A stretch of DNA of 64,000 bases from Pedobacter ghigonis (GCF_903166585.1 NZ_CAESCM010000002.1:481353-545352); one strand, 5' to 3'. Numbered from the stretch's first letter, positions 20,501-28,439 are shown. Notes: generated by a model from the letters alone, not told the origin. Numbers and translations are program-made.

Positions 20501-20542
20501 GCAGATCCAGCCTACTATATTATTAACTTTTGAATAATTCAT
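17504..20542 (-). CDS. DUF2723 / GT117 (TMEM260-like) multispanning protein, copy 1
   Basis: This 1012-residue integral membrane protein has the DUF2723 signature near the N-terminus (FWDCGEFIASAFRMQVVHQPGAPL, about 33-56). About a dozen hydrophobic helices run to about residue 600, and the soluble C-terminal third is helical and TPR-like (about 850-1010). Human TMEM260, in the same family, is a protein O-mannosyltransferase of CAZy family GT117. The inferred role is transfer of a lipid-linked sugar to exported proteins, perhaps Bacteroidota general O-glycosylation. The acidic residues in WDCGEF fit a GT-C catalytic loop. A closely similar paralogue lies 217 bp upstream. Donor and target are unknown. 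Confidence 0.85.
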   Translation of the reverse strand: MNYSKVNNIVGWICFLIATLTYVLTLEPSASFWDCGEFIASAFRMQVVHQPGAPLFLMIQRFFSIFATGDLTRIAYWMNVGSAVSSGATILFLFWTITALAKKTIVKAGEELTTGKLISIMGAGAVGALAYTFSDSFWFSAVESEVYAQSSLFTAIVFWAILKWEAHADEPRADRWLLFIAYIMGLSIGIHLLNLLTIPALAFVYYFKRTDKATTGGIFKTLVVGILILAVIQYGIIQYLVSFGAYFDLFFVNTLGMGFGTGVLFFAIILIGALVWGIRYSIKHQKKLLNLGLISTVLIIFGYASFSMIIIRAKADPNLNNSAPKDAFSFLSYLNREQYGDRPLGYGPNYNSERTGVTEGKTIWRKGKEKYEVAGKKTDYQYNNNTLLPRMYSDDPKHAQFYKEWMHLDDSKNPNLVDNVGFLASYQIGYMYMRYFFWNFVGRQNDEQGQGSGFEGEWISGIKPIDSWLRGDQSNLPPSTIDNKAYNRFFFLPLIMGIIGALWHFKRNQKDAGVVGLLFFFTGIAIVLYLNQKPLEPRERDYAYVGSFYAFAIWIGLGALALKEWVFKKVSPTAGAIGATVIGLLAAPVIMAEQGWDDHDRSTKLVPHDIALDYLQSCAPNAILFTYGDNDTYPLWYIQEVENVRPDVRIVNLSLFDTDWYINGLRQKQNESAPLPITMKPEQYVQGERDVMPYDDYKLAGNVELKNVVDLLLSNDESDKVPMQDGSKSNFLPTKNFKITVDPQQVVSTGTVSAADASKITTEMDWKFNKGYVTKGTLAMFDILAHNNWKRPIYFASTVPSEQYNGLDKYLYSEGLALRLLPFKADTTSTDERPEQLNTPALYNNVMTKFKWGNMKTAKYLDPQSSDDTFIFTNIFSSLTNSLIKDGKIAEAKKVVDKYYEVMPDKFFGIRTVVVKFYMAENLYKLGETARANDILEKSGDYISKELNYLADISQSKGLTGSQNIQTGLYYLDRMIKTSKAAGQDKLSDKLQKTFNNLEGRLSMFFPQQAPQ

Positions 20543-20701
20543 TGGTTTGTTTAATGATATTAAAAATTGTTTTTACATAAAAATGCTGCCGAAATTAACT
20601 ATTCTAGTCGATAAAACAGGTAATTTTTTGGATTGATTTAACAAAATTTAACGCCTTAATCCCGTTCGCTTCGAGGATTTTGGCCAATCCGGAAAATAAA
20701 A

Positions 20702-20735
20702 AACCACGGACCTGAAATGTAAAATCTGCCCGTGG
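20702..20735 (-). terminator. Hairpin terminator after GT117 copy 2
   Basis: On the minus strand CCACG and CGTGG arms form a hairpin followed by a T run, 25 bp beyond the stop of the 20760-23786 gene. Copy 1 downstream therefore probably has its own promoter. Confidence 0.6.
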
Positions 20736-20759
20736 ATTAAAATTTGAACTGTTTTTAGC

Positions 20760-23700
20760 TTAGCCTGTTGCAAATGGGGTAAACCTGATAATGTGATTGT
20801 TGTATTGTTTTTCGAGGTTTTTGCTTAACCCGTCTTGTTTAAAGGCTTCTGTAAGTTTTACCATTTGCCCTAAATAGGCCAGGTAAAAGCGCACATCCTG
20901 CTCTGCGGCGAGCTGGTTTTTGCTTTCTGAAACGTCTGCCAAATGCGTGAGCTCCTTGTTGACATAATCGGCAGTTCTTTTAATCATTTCATTTGCCCGA
21001 TTCAGGTCGTTTAAACGATAGAGGCTTTCTGTAAAATAATAGGTGCTCATTACCTGGCGCATGCTGTAAAATTTAGTGGGAATCACATCCATAAATTTAT
21101 TAGCTGCCTTTTTGCTTTCCGCAATTTTACCTTCGTTTATCAGGCCATTTAATAAACCGTTAAACATGTTCGATAGCATGGTTACATCATCCGATGACTG
21201 TCTGTCTAAATGGTTGGCATTTTTAATGTTACCATAACCATAAACGTTCATCAGGTTGTTGTATAAAGGTATAATGTTAATGCGGTCAAAATCTTGTTCA
21301 ATTGCCGTATCTGGTTTTAAAGGCAGTAGCCTTTTGTTCAGTCCTTCCGAGTATAGGTATTTATTCAGTCCTAAATATTGCTCATCGGGCATTGCTCCGG
21401 TAAAATAAATCGGGCGTTCCCAGTTATTATGGACCAAAATATCAAATAAAGCGAGCGTGCCTTTGGTTACATAGTTCTGGTTAAATGTCCACTCCATGCT
21501 ATCGGAAATCTTGCCTGCATCCTCTTTGGGTACCGTGCCTGTATCTAAAACCTGCTGCGGACTTACCGAAAGTTTCAGGTTTTTGGTTGGCAGCACATTG
21601 TATTTTGAACCATCGTTCATGGTTACCTTATCCGCGTCGTTATCCGATAGCAGTACATCCAGGATTTCTTTCAGCTCAATACGCTGCGTAATTTTATAAT
21701 CCTGGTAATACATAATGTCGCGTGTTCCGGCTACATATTGGTTCGGTGTTAAAGTAATAGGCAGGGGCTCCGATTGGTTTTGTTTCCTTCGCATCCCATC
21801 AATGTACCAGTCAGCAGTAAATAGGCTTAGGTTTACTACACGTACATCTGGACGAATGTTTTCCACTTCCTGTGCATACCAAACCGGATAGGTGTCATTA
21901 TCGCCATAAGTGAATAAGATGGCGTTTGGTGCGCACGATTTTAAGTAATTAACCGACATATCGTGGGCTACATGACTATCCGATCGGTTATGGTCATCCC
22001 AGCCTTGTTCGGCCATAATAAGTGGTGCAGCAAATAAAGCGATAATGGAGGCGAAGATACTTGCGCGTAGGGGAGTTAGCTTTTTAAACGCCCAGTCTTT
22101 TAACCCGAATACACCTAAGCCGATCCAGATGGCAAAAGCATAAAAGGAGCCAACATAAGCATAATCTCTCTCGCGTGGCTCAATGGGCACTGAGTTTAAA
22201 TACACGACAATAGCAATACCGGTAAAAACAAACATTAAACCAACAACACCAGCGTCTTTCTGGTTGCGTTTGAAGTGCCAAATCGCACCAATTAGCCCGA
22301 TAATTAAGGGTAAAAAGAAGAAACGGTTATAGGATTTGTTTTCTACAATTGATGGTGGCAGGTTTTTCTGGTCACCTAATCGGATGGCATCTATAGGCTT
22401 AATGCCGCTTAACCAGGTGCCTGGGCGACCCCCAAACTGGCCATCTTCATTATCCTGCCTGCCCACAAAATTCCACATAAAGTAGCGCATGTACATTTGG
22501 CCGGTTTGGAAAGAAAACATGTATTTCAGGTTCTCAATTAAGGTTGGCTTATGCGTATCGTCAAAGCCCATGTAATTTTTATAGAATTTAACATGCTCAG
22601 GTTTGTCGCTGTACATGCGTGGCGCAAGGGTTTTCTCGCCAAAAACATATTCTGATCTGGTACCCGCCGATTCGTATTTTTTTTCTCCTCTTCTATACAA
22701 CTGTCCGGTTTCTTTAATGTCGATCTTTTCCGAATTGTAATTCTCGCCATACAACAAAGGCCTGTCGCCATATTGGGCACGGTTTACATAACTTAAAAAG
22801 TTAAATACATTTTCGGGATCGGTATTATTTAAATTGGGTTTGGCCTGTGCCCTGATAATTAAAAGTGCAAAAGAACTGTAACCAAATAAGAGCAATACGG
22901 TAAATAACAGGATTAAATTTAATGCCCTTTTGTTTTTAAGAATGGAATGGCGGATGCCGTATACCAGCCCTCCGATAAGCAAAACAGCAAAGAACATAAC
23001 ACCGGTTCCAAAACCAAAACCCAGGGTATTTACAAAGAAATAATCAAATTTGGCTGCAGCCGCTATAAGGTATTGGATGAGGCCAAATTGTACAACCGCT
23101 AATGTTGCAATTGAAACCAAAAATATTTTTACAACGCTTTGCCAGGTCGGTTTAGGGAACTTTTTAAAATAATAAACAAATATTAAAGCTGGTATAGTTA
23201 GCAAATTCAGGATATGCACGCCAATAGAAAGGCCCATGATATAAGCTACAAACAATAACCAGCGGTCTGCTTTAGGTTCGTCGGCCTGCGATTCCCATTT
23301 TAAGATGCCCCAGAATACGATGGCTGTGCAGAGCGATGACAGGGCATAAACCTCTGCTTCCACTGCCGAGAACCAGAAACTATCAGAAAAGGCATAAGCC
23401 AGCGCACCAACCAGACCTGCGCCCATGATGCTGATTGTTTTTGGAGTACTTATAGCTTCACCTTTTTTAACAATGGTGTTTTTAGCGAGGGCAGTAATGG
23501 TCCAGAAGAGGAATAAAATAGTGCCTGCGCTGGCCAATGCCGAAGCTACATTCATAAAATAGGCAATTTTGGTTTTATCGCCTAAGGCAAGTGCTGAGAA
23601 TAATCGCTGGATCATCGATACCATTGGTGCTCCTGGCTGGTGCACCACCTCCATTCGGAAGGCTGAAGCGATGAATTCGCCACAGTCCCAGAAACTTACA

Positions 23701-23786
23701 GATTGATCTAATGTTAAAATGTAGGTGGTTGCGGCAACAATGAAGCATAGCCAGCCCCCAATGGTGTTAATCCTTGAGTAATTCAT
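20760..23786 (-). CDS. DUF2723 / GT117 (TMEM260-like) multispanning protein, copy 2
   Basis: This 1008-residue paralogue of the next gene downstream keeps the same layout, with FWDCGEFIASAFRMEVVHQPGAP near the N-terminus, many membrane helices and a helical C-terminal domain. Matching blocks occur along the whole length (for example EPRERDYAYVGSFYAFAIW and FTYGDNDTYP in both), so the pair arose by tandem duplication. The central loops and the C-terminal domain differ most, which suggests different acceptors or partners. The catalytic-type acidic residues are kept in both, so neither looks decayed. Function is inferred from TMEM260/GT117, with no direct evidence of the substrate here. Confidence 0.85.
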   Translation of the reverse strand: MNYSRINTIGGWLCFIVAATTYILTLDQSVSFWDCGEFIASAFRMEVVHQPGAPMVSMIQRLFSALALGDKTKIAYFMNVASALASAGTILFLFWTITALAKNTIVKKGEAISTPKTISIMGAGLVGALAYAFSDSFWFSAVEAEVYALSSLCTAIVFWGILKWESQADEPKADRWLLFVAYIMGLSIGVHILNLLTIPALIFVYYFKKFPKPTWQSVVKIFLVSIATLAVVQFGLIQYLIAAAAKFDYFFVNTLGFGFGTGVMFFAVLLIGGLVYGIRHSILKNKRALNLILLFTVLLLFGYSSFALLIIRAQAKPNLNNTDPENVFNFLSYVNRAQYGDRPLLYGENYNSEKIDIKETGQLYRRGEKKYESAGTRSEYVFGEKTLAPRMYSDKPEHVKFYKNYMGFDDTHKPTLIENLKYMFSFQTGQMYMRYFMWNFVGRQDNEDGQFGGRPGTWLSGIKPIDAIRLGDQKNLPPSIVENKSYNRFFFLPLIIGLIGAIWHFKRNQKDAGVVGLMFVFTGIAIVVYLNSVPIEPRERDYAYVGSFYAFAIWIGLGVFGLKDWAFKKLTPLRASIFASIIALFAAPLIMAEQGWDDHNRSDSHVAHDMSVNYLKSCAPNAILFTYGDNDTYPVWYAQEVENIRPDVRVVNLSLFTADWYIDGMRRKQNQSEPLPITLTPNQYVAGTRDIMYYQDYKITQRIELKEILDVLLSDNDADKVTMNDGSKYNVLPTKNLKLSVSPQQVLDTGTVPKEDAGKISDSMEWTFNQNYVTKGTLALFDILVHNNWERPIYFTGAMPDEQYLGLNKYLYSEGLNKRLLPLKPDTAIEQDFDRINIIPLYNNLMNVYGYGNIKNANHLDRQSSDDVTMLSNMFNGLLNGLINEGKIAESKKAANKFMDVIPTKFYSMRQVMSTYYFTESLYRLNDLNRANEMIKRTADYVNKELTHLADVSESKNQLAAEQDVRFYLAYLGQMVKLTEAFKQDGLSKNLEKQYNNHIIRFTPFATG

Positions 23787-23861
23787 AGTGAAAATTTAGT
23801 CTTTGATAATAAATGATTTAAGTGGTTCGCAGTAAAAAAAGTCGCAGAAAAAAAGAAAATG

Positions 23862-23893
23862 TTGCACGCTATATGATGATTTTTTTATCTTTG
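23862..23893 (+). promoter_or_regulatory. Upstream promoter candidate for tRNA-Gln
   Basis: TTG at 23862-23864 and TATCTTTG at 23886-23893 are separated by 21 bp, which matches the Bacteroidota -33/-7 pattern. Confidence 0.55.
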
Positions 23894-23945
23894 CATCGCA
23901 ATCAGGAAGAGCGGGAAAGAAATTAAAAATATTTTAAAATCACTC

Positions 23946-23976
23946 TTGCAAATTTGAAATAAGCTTCCTACATTTG
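23946..23976 (+). promoter_or_regulatory. Proximal promoter of tRNA-Gln
   Basis: TTG at 23946-23948 and TACATTTG at 23969-23976 are separated by 20 bp. Transcription would start about 30 nt before the tRNA. Confidence 0.65.
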
Positions 23977-24011
23977 CATTCCCTTTCGAGGAAATATCTT
24001 CGAGAAGTTTT

Positions 24012-24082
24012 TGTCCGATAGTATAAGGGTAGTACAACGGTTTTTGGTACCGTTTGTCTTGGTTCGAATCCAGGTCGGACAA
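24012..24082 (+). tRNA. tRNA-Gln (anticodon UUG)
   Basis: A full cloverleaf can be drawn. The acceptor stem TGTCCGA pairs perfectly with TCGGACA. The anticodon stem ACGGT/ACCGT encloses TTTTGGT, giving anticodon TTG at positions 34-36. The T arm is CTTGG-TTCGAAT-CCAGG and the discriminator base is A. CCA is not encoded. It decodes CAA (and CAG by wobble). Two promoter-like pairs lie upstream and an intrinsic terminator follows directly. Confidence 0.93.
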
Positions 24083-24095
24083 CAGAAATTTAACG

Positions 24096-24134
24096 TCGGA
24101 TCATGTTTTAAACAGACATGATCCGATTTTTTTT
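24096..24134 (+). terminator. Terminator between tRNA-Gln and prs
   Basis: TCGGATCATGT pairs perfectly with ACATGATCCGA around a nine-base loop, followed by a T tract. It ends about 21 bp before the prs start codon. Confidence 0.9.
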
Positions 24135-24155
24135 AACAGCAAACTACACGGACCC

Positions 24156-25097
24156 ATGCCATTGCAGTTCAACCCGGTTAAACTTTTTTCCGGAACAGGT
24201 TCTAAGGGATTATCACTTAAGATTGCCGAACACTACGGCAAACCACTTGGTAACGTAACCATTCACAAATTCAGTGATGGCGAATTTCAACCTTCTTTCG
24301 ATGAATCAGTTCGTGGTAGTGATGTTTTTCTAATCCAGTCTACTTACCAGCCTAGCGATAACTTAATGGAGCTCTTGTTAATGGTTGATGCCGCTAAAAG
24401 AGCATCTGCACATTACATAACTGCTGTAGTTCCTTACTATGGTTTGGCCCGTCAGGATAGAAAAGATAAACCACGTGTGGCTATTGGAGCCAAATTAGTG
24501 GCTAACTTATTAAAGTCGGCAGGTATTCACCGCATCATGACGATGGATTTACATGCTGCACAGATACAGGGTTTCTTCGATATTCCGGTTGATCACTTAG
24601 ACGGTTCGGTTATCTTTGTACCTTATATCAAAAGCCTGGGCTTAAAAAACTTAACTATAGCATCGCCTGATATGGGTGGTTCGTACAGGGCACGTACATT
24701 TGCCAAGTTTTTTAATGCAGAGGTAATTATTTGCGATAAACGCCGTAAACGTGCCAACGAAATCGAATCGATGTCGATTATTGGTGATGTGCAGGGACAG
24801 GACGTTGTATTGATCGACGATATTTGCGATACCGCCGGAACCTTATCAAAAGCTGCGGCCTTGATTATGGAAAATGGTGCTGCAAGTGTTAGAGCGGTTT
24901 GTACACATGCTGTATTATCAGGTAAAGCTATCGAAACGGTAGAAAATTCGGTATTAACCGAGTTGATCGTTACTGATACCATTCCTTTAAAACAGGAAAG
25001 CCCGAAAATTAGAGTACTAAGTACAGCAAGTTTATTTGCAAGGGCTATTGCCAATGTAAACGAACACGGCTCAATTAGTGATCTGTTTAGAGTATAG
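24156..25097 (+). CDS. prs: Ribose-phosphate pyrophosphokinase (PRPP synthetase)
   Basis: The ATG at 24156 is used, because an upstream in-frame start would run back through the tRNA gene. The 313 residues are typical for the enzyme. Motifs are FSDGEFQPSFDESVRGSDVF near 37-56, the flexible-loop ARQDRKDKPR near 100, MDLHAAQIQGFFD near 130, and the PRPP-binding VVLIDDICDTAGTL near 215-228. It makes PRPP from ribose 5-phosphate and ATP for nucleotide, histidine and NAD synthesis. The strong tRNA terminator stands immediately upstream, so prs expression needs a promoter overlapping the tRNA or read-through. rplY follows after 151 bp. Confidence 0.97.
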   Translation: MPLQFNPVKLFSGTGSKGLSLKIAEHYGKPLGNVTIHKFSDGEFQPSFDESVRGSDVFLIQSTYQPSDNLMELLLMVDAAKRASAHYITAVVPYYGLARQDRKDKPRVAIGAKLVANLLKSAGIHRIMTMDLHAAQIQGFFDIPVDHLDGSVIFVPYIKSLGLKNLTIASPDMGGSYRARTFAKFFNAEVIICDKRRKRANEIESMSIIGDVQGQDVVLIDDICDTAGTLSKAAALIMENGAASVRAVCTHAVLSGKAIETVENSVLTELIVTDTIPLKQESPKIRVLSTASLFARAIANVNEHGSISDLFRV

Positions 25098-25112
25098 TTA
25101 GATTAATCGTAT

Positions 25113-25160
25113 AAACTGGTTAATCGGTTAATTGTGGGTTTTGTGCTCAGTTAACCAGTT
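25113..25160. repeat. AACTGGTTAA inverted repeat after prs
   Basis: AACTGGTTAA (25114-25123) and TTAACCAGTT (25151-25160) are exact inverted arms. The same GGTTAATCGGTTAATTG phrase recurs at 26683-26699 and a shorter form at 55418-55430, so this is a small dispersed intergenic repeat. Confidence 0.6.
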
Positions 25161-25248
25161 AAACTTAAGCAAGAATTTAAATGGTAGCAGGTTAAAGAAG
25201 CAATTCCCAATACCTGATGCTTAATACTAATAAATAAATAAAATAAAA

Positions 25249-25833
25249 ATGAAAACAATCGCAATTAGCGGTTCTCCAAGAGAGAACGTAGGGAAACGCG
25301 ATGCCAAGGAACTTCGTTACGAAGGTAAAGTTCCGGCGGTATTGTATGGTGGTAAAGAACAACAGCATTTTGCTGTAGTTATTGCTGACTTAAGAGACGT
25401 TATTTATACCCCGGAAGTGAACTTTGTGGAGATCGACATCAACGGTACTAAAACTAAAGCTATCGTTAAAGATACTCAGTTTCACCCACTTACCGACGTA
25501 TTATTACACATCGATTTTCTTCAGTTATTCGACGAGAAAGAAATCGTTATGGAAATCCCTGTTAAATTAACCGGAACTTCTCCAGGTGTTAAAATGGGGG
25601 GTAAATTAATCCAAAAATTACGTAAACTACGTGTTAAAGCGTTACCAGCTAACATGCCACAAAACGTAGAAGTAAGCTTAGAGAAATTAGAAGTAGGTAG
25701 TTTATTCCGTGTTCGTGACCTTTCAGGTGATAAATACGTAATCACTAACACTCCTGAAGATACTATCGTTTCTGTTGCAATGTCAAGAGCATTAAAACAA
25801 GCAGAAACTGAAGCTGCTAAAGGTAAAAAATAA
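25249..25833 (+). CDS. rplY: 50S ribosomal protein L25 (Ctc form)
   Basis: This 194-residue protein is the long, two-domain form. The N-terminal 5S-rRNA-binding L25 domain (about 1-90) has VGKRDAKELRYEGKVPAVLYGG and FVEIDINGTKTKAIVKDTQFHP. A C-terminal beta-rich TL5/Ctc domain (about 95-180) has IPVKLTGTSPGVKMGGKL. It stabilises the central protuberance of the large ribosomal subunit. prs-rplY-pth order is common in many bacteria, which supports the assignments. A terminator follows at 25874. Confidence 0.95.
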   Translation: MKTIAISGSPRENVGKRDAKELRYEGKVPAVLYGGKEQQHFAVVIADLRDVIYTPEVNFVEIDINGTKTKAIVKDTQFHPLTDVLLHIDFLQLFDEKEIVMEIPVKLTGTSPGVKMGGKLIQKLRKLRVKALPANMPQNVEVSLEKLEVGSLFRVRDLSGDKYVITNTPEDTIVSVAMSRALKQAETEAAKGKK

Positions 25834-25873
25834 TTAAGGGATTACCCTGATTAAAAGATTACACAGATTAAAG

Positions 25874-25905
25874 GCGGTAAAGAAGGAATTCTTTATCGCT
25901 TTTTT
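25874..25905 (+). terminator. Rho-independent terminator of rplY
   Basis: GCGGTAAAGAA and TTCTTTATCGC pair with one mismatch, followed by T6. Confidence 0.82.
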
Positions 25906-26097
25906 GTTGTATAAGAAATTTGGTCCCCAAATGTTTTAACTCACCATTAGACACCAATATTTCATCTTTAGCCTTTGGTCTGTCTACTTTTTGCCTTAGT
26001 TATTGATCTTTCCGCTTTAAGCTTAATCTTCCGCCAAACACTTAACACTAATCGCCGGGCTTTCCATAATCCGTTTTCCATCTTCCATTAAACATTT

Positions 26098-26105
26098 TAT
26101 CTTTG
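26098..26105 (+). promoter_or_regulatory. -7 box abutting the pth start codon
   Basis: TATCTTTG matches TAnnTTTG exactly and leaves only four bases before the ATG at 26110. Transcription would begin at or next to the start codon. Confidence 0.6.
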
Positions 26106-26109
26106 CGCC

Positions 26110-26670
26110 ATGAAATATCTTATCGTAGGCTTAGGGAATATTGGTCCGGATTATGCGCATACAAGACACAACATTGGTTTTGATATTGCCGATGAACTGG
26201 TTAAAGGCTTAAACGGAAGTTTTGATAATATTCGCCTGGCTTATTATGCTGAGGTAGGTTTTAAAGGCAAGAAACTGCACGTAATTAAACCAACCACTTT
26301 TATGAACCTGAGTGGTAAAGCGGTAAATTATTGGATGAAAGAGCTTAAAATAGCGCCTGAAAACGTGCTGGTGATTGTTGATGACCTGGCATTGCCACTG
26401 GGTAAGCTCAGATTAAAACTGCAGGGCTCAAGTGCAGGGCATAACGGCCTTAAAAGTATAGAAGAAGTTTGCGGCGGACAAAACTATGCCCGTTTACGTT
26501 TCGGTATCGGAAATGATTATCCCAAAGGTCGCCAGGTAGATTTTGTATTGGGGCTATTTGATAAAAACGAACAGTTAGAACTTCCGGCGTTAATTGATAA
26601 AAGCGTAGACCTGATTAAGAGTTTTGTTACCGTTGGCCCGGCCCACACCATGACGGCTTTTAATAAATAA
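26110..26670 (+). CDS. pth: Peptidyl-tRNA hydrolase
   Basis: This 186-residue protein has the Pth1 marks. GLGNIGPDYAHTRHNIGFD (about 7-25) carries the catalytic His and Asn. KPTTFMNLSGKAVNYW follows near 60-75, VIVDDLALPLGKLRLK near 93-108 and GSSAGHNGLKSI near 110-121. It releases peptides from prematurely dissociated peptidyl-tRNA in the cytoplasm and is essential in most bacteria. The -7 box just before the start implies an almost leaderless message. It is the last gene before a 510-bp repeat-bearing gap. Confidence 0.97.
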   Translation: MKYLIVGLGNIGPDYAHTRHNIGFDIADELVKGLNGSFDNIRLAYYAEVGFKGKKLHVIKPTTFMNLSGKAVNYWMKELKIAPENVLVIVDDLALPLGKLRLKLQGSSAGHNGLKSIEEVCGGQNYARLRFGIGNDYPKGRQVDFVLGLFDKNEQLELPALIDKSVDLIKSFVTVGPAHTMTAFNK

Positions 26671-26725
26671 TTTAATAATTTAGGTTAATCGGTTAATTGT
26701 TTAAATCGGTTAACTGGTACTTCCG

Positions 26726-27085
26726 TCATGCTGAATTTATTTCAGCACCTCTACCTTTAAAAGTTATAGGGGCTAGGTTCCAGTTACTATGCTTTTTTGC
26801 TCTGCGCATAACGAAGAATCTCAATACAAAACTATTCTTAAGATTACGCTAGGTCTTTCTGCTCCATACAACTTCAAATAGCACTACTGAGCTTGCTCCT
26901 TAAACCCGATCGAAGTGGTTCCGGTGCTTCATCTACAAACTGTTTTACCAGGTATATCAGCGCCGGAAAAAACGGAGAGCGGGACTGAACCAGGCCAAAA
27001 GCATCAGCAATTGATTTCCAAAAAAAAAGGTGTTTATTGGTGAGGGATTAAATATAAGAAAGATGCTGAAATAAATTCAGCATGA
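26726..27085. repeat. REPIN-like pair of inverted hairpins enclosing 316 bp
   Basis: The 22-bp arms at 26726-26747 and 27064-27085 are exact reverse complements. Each arm is itself a small hairpin (TGCTGAA...TTCAGCA). No duplicated target site was evident at the ends. A related hairpin occurs at 44645-44690. Confidence 0.65.
26901..27023. repeat. Dispersed structured repeat, copy C (divergent)
   Basis: It shares TAAACCCGA..AGTG on the left with copy A, and GCGGGACTG plus GCAATTG.TTT.CAAA on the right. Its own stem is TTCCGGTGC (26919-26927) with GCGCCGGAA (26960-26968), one wobble pair, around a shorter 32-nt loop. Confidence 0.55.
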
Positions 27086-27180
27086 GGAATCGCGCGAGAT
27101 ACTGCTGGAAAAAGAATTCAATTAAGCAAAAAAAGACCATCTTTCGATGATCTTTTAAGTAAAATATAGTTAGTTAATGA

Positions 27181-27846
27181 TTATTTAACTTGCTCTTGTG
27201 CTCTTGCAATATAAGCATCAATTAACTGTGCTTCTGCACTTTCAGGATATTGTGTTTTTACTTTAGTATAAGCATCAACAGCACCTTTAAAATCTTTTAG
27301 GTTTTCGTTCACCAATCCTAATTTCTTTAAAAACATTGGCGAAGTAAATTTACTCGCTTTGTCTGCAGCTTTTTTATAATAAGTAGCAGCTTGTTTGTAA
27401 TCTTTTAATTCGCTGTAAGCATCGCCTAATAAACCTAAAGCTAATGGATCAGCAACCGGGCTACCTGTAGCGCTATATTTGCTTAACGATTCTACTGCTT
27501 GTTTAAACTCGCCTTTACGTAAATAAATACCACCTAAATAAAGGTTAGCTAAGTTTGCCGATTTGGTGTTATCGTATTCTTTGGCAATTTGCTCAAAACC
27601 AGGGAAACCAGCGTCGCCTTTAACCGCTTTGTTCGATAATGAATCTACTCCAACATATTGCTCAGCTTTGTACATTTTGCTCGCAGCTTCTTCAGCACGG
27701 CCTTTTAAGTACACACCCTGATACCAAAGGTAGATTAGAACTAATACAACTACAGCGCCTGCTATAAAAAGTAAGCTCTTATTATTCTCTTGTAAAAATG
27801 AACCTTTTTTAGTCGGTTGAATTGTCTGATTATCTGTTGTAGACAT
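27181..27846 (-). CDS. Membrane-anchored tetratricopeptide repeat protein (YfgM-like)
   Basis: This 221-residue protein has a short charged cytoplasmic N-terminus, one membrane helix (about 24-45, SLLFIAGAVVVLVLIYLWY) and a periplasmic part made of TPR units (about 75-220, for example ANLYLGGIYLRKGEFKQAVE and LGDAYSELKDYKQAATYYKK). The layout matches YfgM-type proteins, which in other bacteria associate with the Sec translocon or periplasmic chaperones. A clear TTG/TATTTTTG promoter lies upstream. The partner is unknown. Confidence 0.8.
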   Translation of the reverse strand: MSTTDNQTIQPTKKGSFLQENNKSLLFIAGAVVVLVLIYLWYQGVYLKGRAEEAASKMYKAEQYVGVDSLSNKAVKGDAGFPGFEQIAKEYDNTKSANLANLYLGGIYLRKGEFKQAVESLSKYSATGSPVADPLALGLLGDAYSELKDYKQAATYYKKAADKASKFTSPMFLKKLGLVNENLKDFKGAVDAYTKVKTQYPESAEAQLIDAYIARAQEQVK

Positions 27847-27869
27847 GTTTGTTTAAAAAATTAAGATTG

Positions 27870-27899
27870 CAAAAATACATTTTTCAATCAAAGTATCAA
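27870..27899 (-). promoter_or_regulatory. Promoter of the TPR gene
   Basis: On the minus strand TTG (27899-27897) is followed after 19 bp by TATTTTTG (27877-27870), the Bacteroidota -33/-7 pattern, 24 bp before the ATG. Confidence 0.65.
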
Positions 27900-27968
27900 T
27901 CTTTATTTTGAAGTATTTAATTAAACATTAGTTATTTAGGAGCCAAAAGTGCAAAATGCCTGTCACAA

Positions 27969-28376
27969 TTAACGAAGCAGGCTAATTAGCGTGTTAAACC
28001 AGGTTTGGTTGTCGCTAAAAATACCTGTACGGTTAATTACCAGGTAAACTGTTTGGCTTTCCGAACGGCTGATGGTTGAGCGGATGCGGATAGGCTGCCA
28101 GAACAAGCCGAAATTTTTGATGGCTGAAGCGGGGAACAACTCGTCGAAACCCATATAAACTTCTTCTATATGCGATAAAGGTACCTCCAGCTGTTCATCG
28201 CCGGTGATAAAGATCCCGTTCGAAGCCAGCAGTATATTGCCCTCGTGTTTGTGTCTCGGCTTTAAAAATGAAAATAAACCAGCTATCTTTTTAATCCATC
28301 CGGTACCCTTTTCATTGGTCAGTTCATGATCGTAGGACCACAGAACATTTCCTTCTAACATTTTTTGTGCAACCAT
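27969..28376 (-). CDS. Hypothetical protein, possible PH-like fold
   Basis: This 135-residue protein has no signal peptide or membrane helix. The alternating beta-type pattern (GNILLASNGIFITGDEQLEVPLSHIEEVYMGF) followed by a C-terminal amphipathic helix (NQTWFNTLISLL) resembles small bacterial PH-like domains, a fold-level impression only. It stands alone, divergent from recF across 107 bp, with no functional hint from its neighbours. The family is not recognised. Confidence 0.6.
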   Translation of the reverse strand: MVAQKMLEGNVLWSYDHELTNEKGTGWIKKIAGLFSFLKPRHKHEGNILLASNGIFITGDEQLEVPLSHIEEVYMGFDELFPASAIKNFGLFWQPIRIRSTISRSESQTVYLVINRTGIFSDNQTWFNTLISLLR

Positions 28377-28439
28377 TGAAATTTTTCCTTGCTATGAAAG
28401 TACAATATTTTTAAATGTAATTAACGTTAATTTTAAACA

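Larger units (their letters stand above)
26671..27180. other. Repeat-bearing intergenic region between pth and a TPR gene
   Basis: No gene is seen. From left to right it holds a GGTTAATCGGTTAATTG repeat (26683), a hairpin repeat (26726), dispersed repeat copy C (26901-27023), and an inverted copy of the first hairpin (27064). The two convergent genes end outside these repeats. Confidence 0.7.

Noticed and set aside
24054..24155. N-terminal extension of prs by 34 residues
   Set aside because: It would run back through the tRNA-Gln gene and its terminator, and PRPP synthetases start near the PLQFNPVKLFSG segment.
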